A stretch of 8,018 bases of DNA, taken from an uncultured Acidobacteriota bacterium. GTDB lineage: Bacteria; Acidobacteriota; Vicinamibacteria; Vicinamibacterales; UBA8438. The stretch is from contig CALBET010000959.1 in assembly GCA_937888665.1 (NCBI GenBank), positions 1 to 8,018 of the forward strand, read 5' to 3'. Shown here piece by piece: positions 6,004-8,018 of the stretch. The notes beneath the pieces are model-generated. The model was not told the DNA's origin. It made no database searches and saw nothing but the letters and a program-made list of their open reading frames with translations. Each line of letters starts with the position of its first letter. Position 1 is the stretch's first letter. The position numbers and the translations under genes are program-made.

Positions 6004-6031
6004 CGTCCCGAAAACCTTCGTTATCGGGACA
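6004..6031 (+). repeat. 28-bp palindromic repeat, copy 3 (candidate resolvase crossover site)
   Basis: It begins CGTCCCGAAAACC and ends TTATCGGGACA. It is the most symmetrical copy: GTCCCGA faces TCGGGAC across 12 bases, and about 20 of the 28 positions agree with its own reverse complement. It lies between the resolvase remnant and the partition operon, in the same orientation as the copies at 3431 and 4741. Confidence 0.7.
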
Positions 6032-6047
6032 TGGTGGGCGGCGAGTC

Positions 6048-6067
6048 ACCTAGATAGCTAGCTAGGT
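6048..6067. repeat. 20-bp near-palindrome with TAGCTAGCTA core
   Basis: The arms ACCTAG and CTAGGT enclose a TAGC-rich centre; 18 of 20 positions are self-complementary. The decamer TAGCTAGCTA (6055-6064) recurs at 7232-7241, at the other end of the parA operon. A further perfect palindrome, TTACTAGTAA, lies at 6075-6084. These may be partition- or replication-protein binding sites. Confidence 0.45.
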
Positions 6068-6070
6068 CTA

Positions 6071-6098
6071 TTGCTTACTAGTAACACTTCTTGATAAC
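6071..6098 (+). promoter_or_regulatory. Candidate promoter of the partition operon
   Basis: TTGCTT (6071-6076) and GATAAC (6093-6098) are spaced by 16 bp in the AT-richest stretch before parA. Transcription from here would run through the repeated TTGCG elements at 6110-6177, where the partition proteins could repress it. A TTGACA at 6147-6152 is an alternative -35 box but lacks a well-placed -10. Confidence 0.35.
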
Positions 6099-6109
6099 AA
6101 TGCCGCAGC

Positions 6110-6177
6110 ACAGGTTGCGTGGTGTGTATCTACCTCGCAAACTGTGTTGACAGGTTGCGAGGTTGAAAGGGTGCGAG
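6110..6177. promoter_or_regulatory. Partition operator / centromere-like repeats (TTGCGAGGT half-sites)
   Basis: ACCTCGCAA (6132-6140) and TTGCGAGGT (6155-6163) form a perfect 9-bp inverted repeat with a 14-bp spacer. ACAGGTTGCG occurs at 6110-6119 and again at 6150-6159, 40 bp apart. A partial copy, GTGCGAG, lies at 6171-6177 just before the start codon. Repeated short sites upstream of type Ib parA genes typically bind the ribbon-helix-helix partner, acting as operator and often as centromere. GAAAGG at 6165-6170 within the block is the likely parA ribosome binding site. Confidence 0.6.
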
Positions 6178-6179
6178 AT

Positions 6180-6980
6180 ATGGGTATGACGGTGGCGGTG
6201 GCCAACCAGAAGGGTGGCGTCGGGAAGACGTTGACCACGGCGAATCTGGTCCGAGCGGCCGCGGGGGAGGGATTGCGGGTGCTGGCGGTCGACGCGGACG
6301 CGCAGGCCAACCTAACGGCGACGTTGGCACCGGAGTACCAGGGTGCCGGTTTAGAGCATTCGTTGGCGACCGTGCTGGGCAGCGGTGACCGCCTCGACGC
6401 GGCGATCGTCGCCTCGGAGTGGGCGGGGGTCGATGTGGTGCCTGCCGGCGGCGAGGATCTGGCTGACGCGCAGCAGACCCTCGTCATTCAGAAGGCAGGC
6501 CGGGAGCTGCGGCTGCGCCGCGCCCTGGCGAGCGTGGCCGCCCGCTATGACCTGGTTGTATTAGATTGCCCGCCGAGTCTTGATCAGCTCACTATCAACG
6601 CGCTCTCGGCCGCTGATGCGCTGGTGATCGTCACCGACCCGGGGCAGTACGCCCTTAACGGGCTGGACCGTCTACTGGACACCATCGATATCGTGCGCGA
6701 GTACACCAACCCCGCCCTCGTGATCGCCGGGACGATCATCAACGGCTACGCATACACCCGACGCATGGACCGCTGGTGTGCCGATATTCGCAGCGCCGCC
6801 GCGGCGCTGGGGATCGCGGTGCTCGATCCGCCGATACACCGCCTGACGTGGATCGCTGAAGCACAGGAGGCCGGCGTGGGCCTCGATCAGTGGCCCGACC
6901 CGAAAGCTGCCGCGCTGCATGAGATGTACGTCGACAAGTTGCGCGCGGTCCTCGCCACCGCCGGGGAGCGCACCCGATGA
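6180..6980 (+). CDS. parA: ParA-family partition ATPase (type Ib)
   Basis: A 266-residue P-loop ATPase of the ParA/MinD group. The deviant Walker A motif K-G-G-V-G-K-T spans residues 11-17, with both signature lysines (11 and 16). V-D-A-D-A-Q-A-N-L-T (about 37-46) is the A' region and L-V-V-L-D-C-P-P-S (125-133) the Walker B region with Asp129. It lacks the N-terminal HTH extension of type Ia ParA proteins, so it belongs to the short type Ib class that works with a ribbon-helix-helix partner. ATP-dependent nucleoid binding would move and position plasmid copies. ATG at 6180 is chosen because GAAAGG is spaced nine bases upstream and the P-loop then lies near the N-terminus; a GTG at 6144 would place the start inside the operator repeats. 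The stop overlaps the next start (ATGA), so the two genes form a translationally coupled operon. Confidence 0.92.
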   Translation: MGMTVAVANQKGGVGKTLTTANLVRAAAGEGLRVLAVDADAQANLTATLAPEYQGAGLEHSLATVLGSGDRLDAAIVASEWAGVDVVPAGGEDLADAQQTLVIQKAGRELRLRRALASVAARYDLVVLDCPPSLDQLTINALSAADALVIVTDPGQYALNGLDRLLDTIDIVREYTNPALVIAGTIINGYAYTRRMDRWCADIRSAAAALGIAVLDPPIHRLTWIAEAQEAGVGLDQWPDPKAAALHEMYVDKLRAVLATAGERTR

Positions 6981-7234
6981 GCGCGCGCCCGGAAGGCCGG
7001 CCCAGCACGCTGAGCGAGCGGGCGAAGCGCAGCCACCCCGCCATCCCGCGCGAGGCCCGTGACACAACGCCCGCTGCGGTCGCACCGCCAGCCGCAGCAA
7101 CTCAGCAGGTCAACTTCCGCGCAGATGTCGAACTGGTCCGCCAGGTCAAAGCCCACCTGGCGCTGGAAGGCCGCACCATGCAGGACCTGCTCACAGAGCA
7201 TCTACGCGTCTGGCTTAGCAACCAGGGCAGCTAG
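6977..7234 (+). CDS. Ribbon-helix-helix partition partner (ParB/ParG-like)
   Basis: An 85-residue protein. Residues 1-42 are basic and Pro/Ala-rich, probably flexible. Residues 43-82 read as a ribbon-helix-helix: strand Q-Q-V-N-F-R-A-D, then helices over V-E-L-V-R-Q-V-K-A-H-L-A-L-E-G and T-M-Q-D-L-L-T-E-H-L-R-V-W-L. In type Ib systems such as ParG, a mobile N-terminal tail stimulates the ATPase and the RHH dimer binds the centromere and represses the operon. The size, the tail and the ATGA overlap with parA fit that role, with the TTGCGAGGT repeats upstream of parA as the likely binding sites. Its TAG stop lies inside the AGCT-repeat palindrome at 7229-7244. An RHH antitoxin is a less likely alternative, since no toxin gene adjoins it. 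Confidence 0.82.
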   Translation: MSARPEGRPSTLSERAKRSHPAIPREARDTTPAAVAPPAAATQQVNFRADVELVRQVKAHLALEGRTMQDLLTEHLRVWLSNQGS

Positions 7235-7244
7235 CTAGCTAGCT
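7229..7244. repeat. (AGCT)4 perfect palindrome at the end of the partition operon
   Basis: Four tandem AGCT units make a 16-bp perfect palindrome overlapping the stop of the ribbon-helix-helix gene. It contains the decamer TAGCTAGCTA also found at 6055-6064, so the operon is bracketed by the same motif. Confidence 0.5.
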
Positions 7245-7314
7245 TTATCGCACCGTAAGGAGCCCAACAAATATTTAGTGGGATAAACCCCAGCACATCA
7301 CCGGAAGTGCGCGC

Positions 7315-7344
7315 TGAGCACGGGCCGCGTGGCGGCCGTGCTCA
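7315..7344 (+). terminator. GC-rich hairpin, possible terminator after the partition operon
   Basis: TGAGCACGGGCCG (7315-7327) pairs with CGGCCGTGCTCA (7333-7344) with one bulged G, giving a strong stem around a short loop. No T-run follows, so it would be a tail-less terminator of the kind proposed for actinobacteria, or else an operator for the downstream gene. The preceding 7245-7314 contains AT-rich AAATATTT (about 7270-7277) and no gene. Confidence 0.45.
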
Positions 7345-7358
7345 CTAACGTCTCCCGC

Positions 7359-7436
7359 ATGCAGGTAGGCCTACGTATCGACACGTTCAATCGCTCGCAC
7401 GACCGCGGGTTATCCGATGACCGGAGCATGTTGTGA
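7359..7436 (+). pseudogene. Degenerate copy of the NYN gene 5' end, or a short leader ORF
   Basis: An ATG-started 25-codon frame begins M-Q-V-G-L-R-I-D-T-F-N, matching the NYN protein's M-R-V-G-V-Y-I-D-G-F-N at M, V, G, I, D, F and N. Over the first 33 bases, 23 are identical, and CGTCTC also occurs 10-11 bases before both start codons. The similarity fades after about 20 codons, and the frame ends at TGA 7434-7436, overlapping the GTG start of the next gene (GTGA). It is most likely a decayed duplicate of an NYN gene. Because of the stop/start overlap it could also now act as a translated leader coupled to the downstream gene. Confidence 0.5.
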
Positions 7437-7969
7437 CCGCTCGCCACGTTTACGTCGACGAGACCAAGCACCGCGACTACTTGATGGTGGCGGCGGTCGT
7501 GCTGGGGGAGGATCTCACTTCGGCTCGCGCTGTCGTTCACGATCTACTCAAGCCGGGTCAGCACCACCTTCATATGAAGGACGAGGCGGACGGTCGGAAA
7601 GAGACCATCGCGAAAGCACTGGCAGCCGCCGACCTTCGGGCGACGGTCTATGACGCGGGGCGACGACACCGCACCCAGGTGCGTGCGCGGGCCGCCTGTC
7701 TTGCCGCGCTGGTGGACGGCCTGGCGTCCACCAGCGATGTCGAGACCTTCATCGTCCTAGACCAGGACGAGACCCTCGTGCAATCAGATCGTCGACTGCT
7801 CTACCGAGCTGTCCGGGCTGCGGGCCACGAGGCCACAATGCGTTACGAGCACCGACGAGCGGCCACAGAGCAGCTACTCGGAATCCCAGACGCCTTTGCC
7901 TGGTGCTGGGCGAAAGGCGGGTACTGGCGGTCTCACATCCGACCGGTCATCACGGTGCAGACGGTCTAA
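7433..7969 (+). CDS. DUF3800-like protein (putative RNase H-fold enzyme)
   Basis: A 178-residue protein resembling DUF3800 proteins. It opens with V-Y-V-D-E-T-K (Asp9, Glu10), followed by the hydrophobic strand Y-L-M-V-A-A-V-V-L, a histidine-rich H-H-L-H-M-K-D-E (44-51), V-L-D-Q-D-E (108-113), and near the end Y-E-H-R-R-A-A-T-E-Q-L-L-G-I-P-D-A-F-A-W (138-157). An early Asp plus a late Glu146 and Asp153 fit the acidic metal site of an RNase H-like fold, but activity in this family is largely uncharacterised. GTG at 7433 has GGAG (7423-7426) six bases upstream, and its start overlaps the stop of the NYN-like fragment. No membrane or secretion signal is seen. It may be a nucleic-acid-processing or defence-associated protein; the family assignment is moderate. 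Confidence 0.65.
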   Translation: MTARHVYVDETKHRDYLMVAAVVLGEDLTSARAVVHDLLKPGQHHLHMKDEADGRKETIAKALAAADLRATVYDAGRRHRTQVRARAACLAALVDGLASTSDVETFIVLDQDETLVQSDRRLLYRAVRAAGHEATMRYEHRRAATEQLLGIPDAFAWCWAKGGYWRSHIRPVITVQTV

Positions 7970-8018
7970 AACCTCGTCCAGATAGGCGCGAAGCCCGAGC
8001 GCCGCGGTCGTCCGGCCG
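7970..8018. other. Window end, no gene assigned
   Basis: Forty-nine bases follow the last stop codon. A minus-strand frame is open through this end, but it is too short to judge. No terminator is visible before the window stops. Confidence 0.3.

Noticed and set aside
3431..6031. A shared peptide resembling D-N-E-G-F-R-D on the minus strand at all three 28-bp repeats, as if one protein motif were conserved.
   Set aside because: The peptide is the translation of the repeat in one frame. The flanking residues are unrelated, and the palindromic DNA explains the conservation better than a protein.
3431..6031. The 28-bp repeats as XerCD dif/pdif sites.
   Set aside because: Their length matches, but they lack the conserved dif core and half-site sequences. 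Their TGTC-led symmetric halves fit serine-resolvase sites better.
7880..8018. A minus-strand open frame entering from the window end and overlapping the DUF3800-like gene's 3' end.
   Set aside because: Only 49 bases are free of the plus-strand gene, and the part that overlaps it looks like a codon shadow. Downstream sequence is needed to decide.

Overview
The window looks like part of a plasmid, or a plasmid-like accessory region, from a high-GC actinobacterium. The best guess is Mycobacteriaceae or a close relative. The grounds are GC-rich codon use, GTG and TTG starts, a DUF2510 membrane protein and a ParA/ribbon-helix-helix partition pair. No replication initiator and no chromosomal housekeeping gene is visible.

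Layout: (1) 1-727 holds a serine resolvase with an upstream region full of TGTCTC/GAGACA half-sites, a candidate res site. (2) 728-1026 has no convincing gene. (3) 1027-3300 encodes a large fusion protein: a DUF262 (GmrS/SspE-like) domain with DGQQR, a DUF1524-like HNH nuclease and a C-terminal AlbA_2/Schlafen-type domain. It is a probable phage or modified-DNA defence protein. (4) 3431-6031 is punctuated by three directly repeated 28-bp imperfect palindromes at 3431, 4741 and 6004, about 1.3 kb apart. The first interval carries a DUF2510 single-span membrane protein and a frameshifted minus-strand gene. The second carries a NYN-domain ribonuclease-like protein, an intrinsic terminator and a small remnant of a second, diverged resolvase. 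(5) 6048-7244 is the partition module: operator/centromere-like repeats, parA and an overlapping ribbon-helix-helix partner, bracketed by TAGCTAGCTA motifs. (6) 7245-7969 holds a hairpin, a degenerate copy of the NYN gene's 5' end and a DUF3800-like gene whose GTG start overlaps the stop of that copy.

The partition genes would keep the replicon, and the resolvase would resolve multimers or cointegrates. The fusion nuclease, NYN protein and DUF3800-like protein are accessory nucleic-acid enzymes. The most novel signal is structural: the 28-bp direct repeats look like resolvase crossover sites (TGTCYCGWTA-type half-sites) and cut the region into cassette-sized modules, with gene remnants next to the sites. 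The other strong candidate is the three-domain defence-like fusion protein. Both readings are inferred from sequence patterns; no alignment or search was run.
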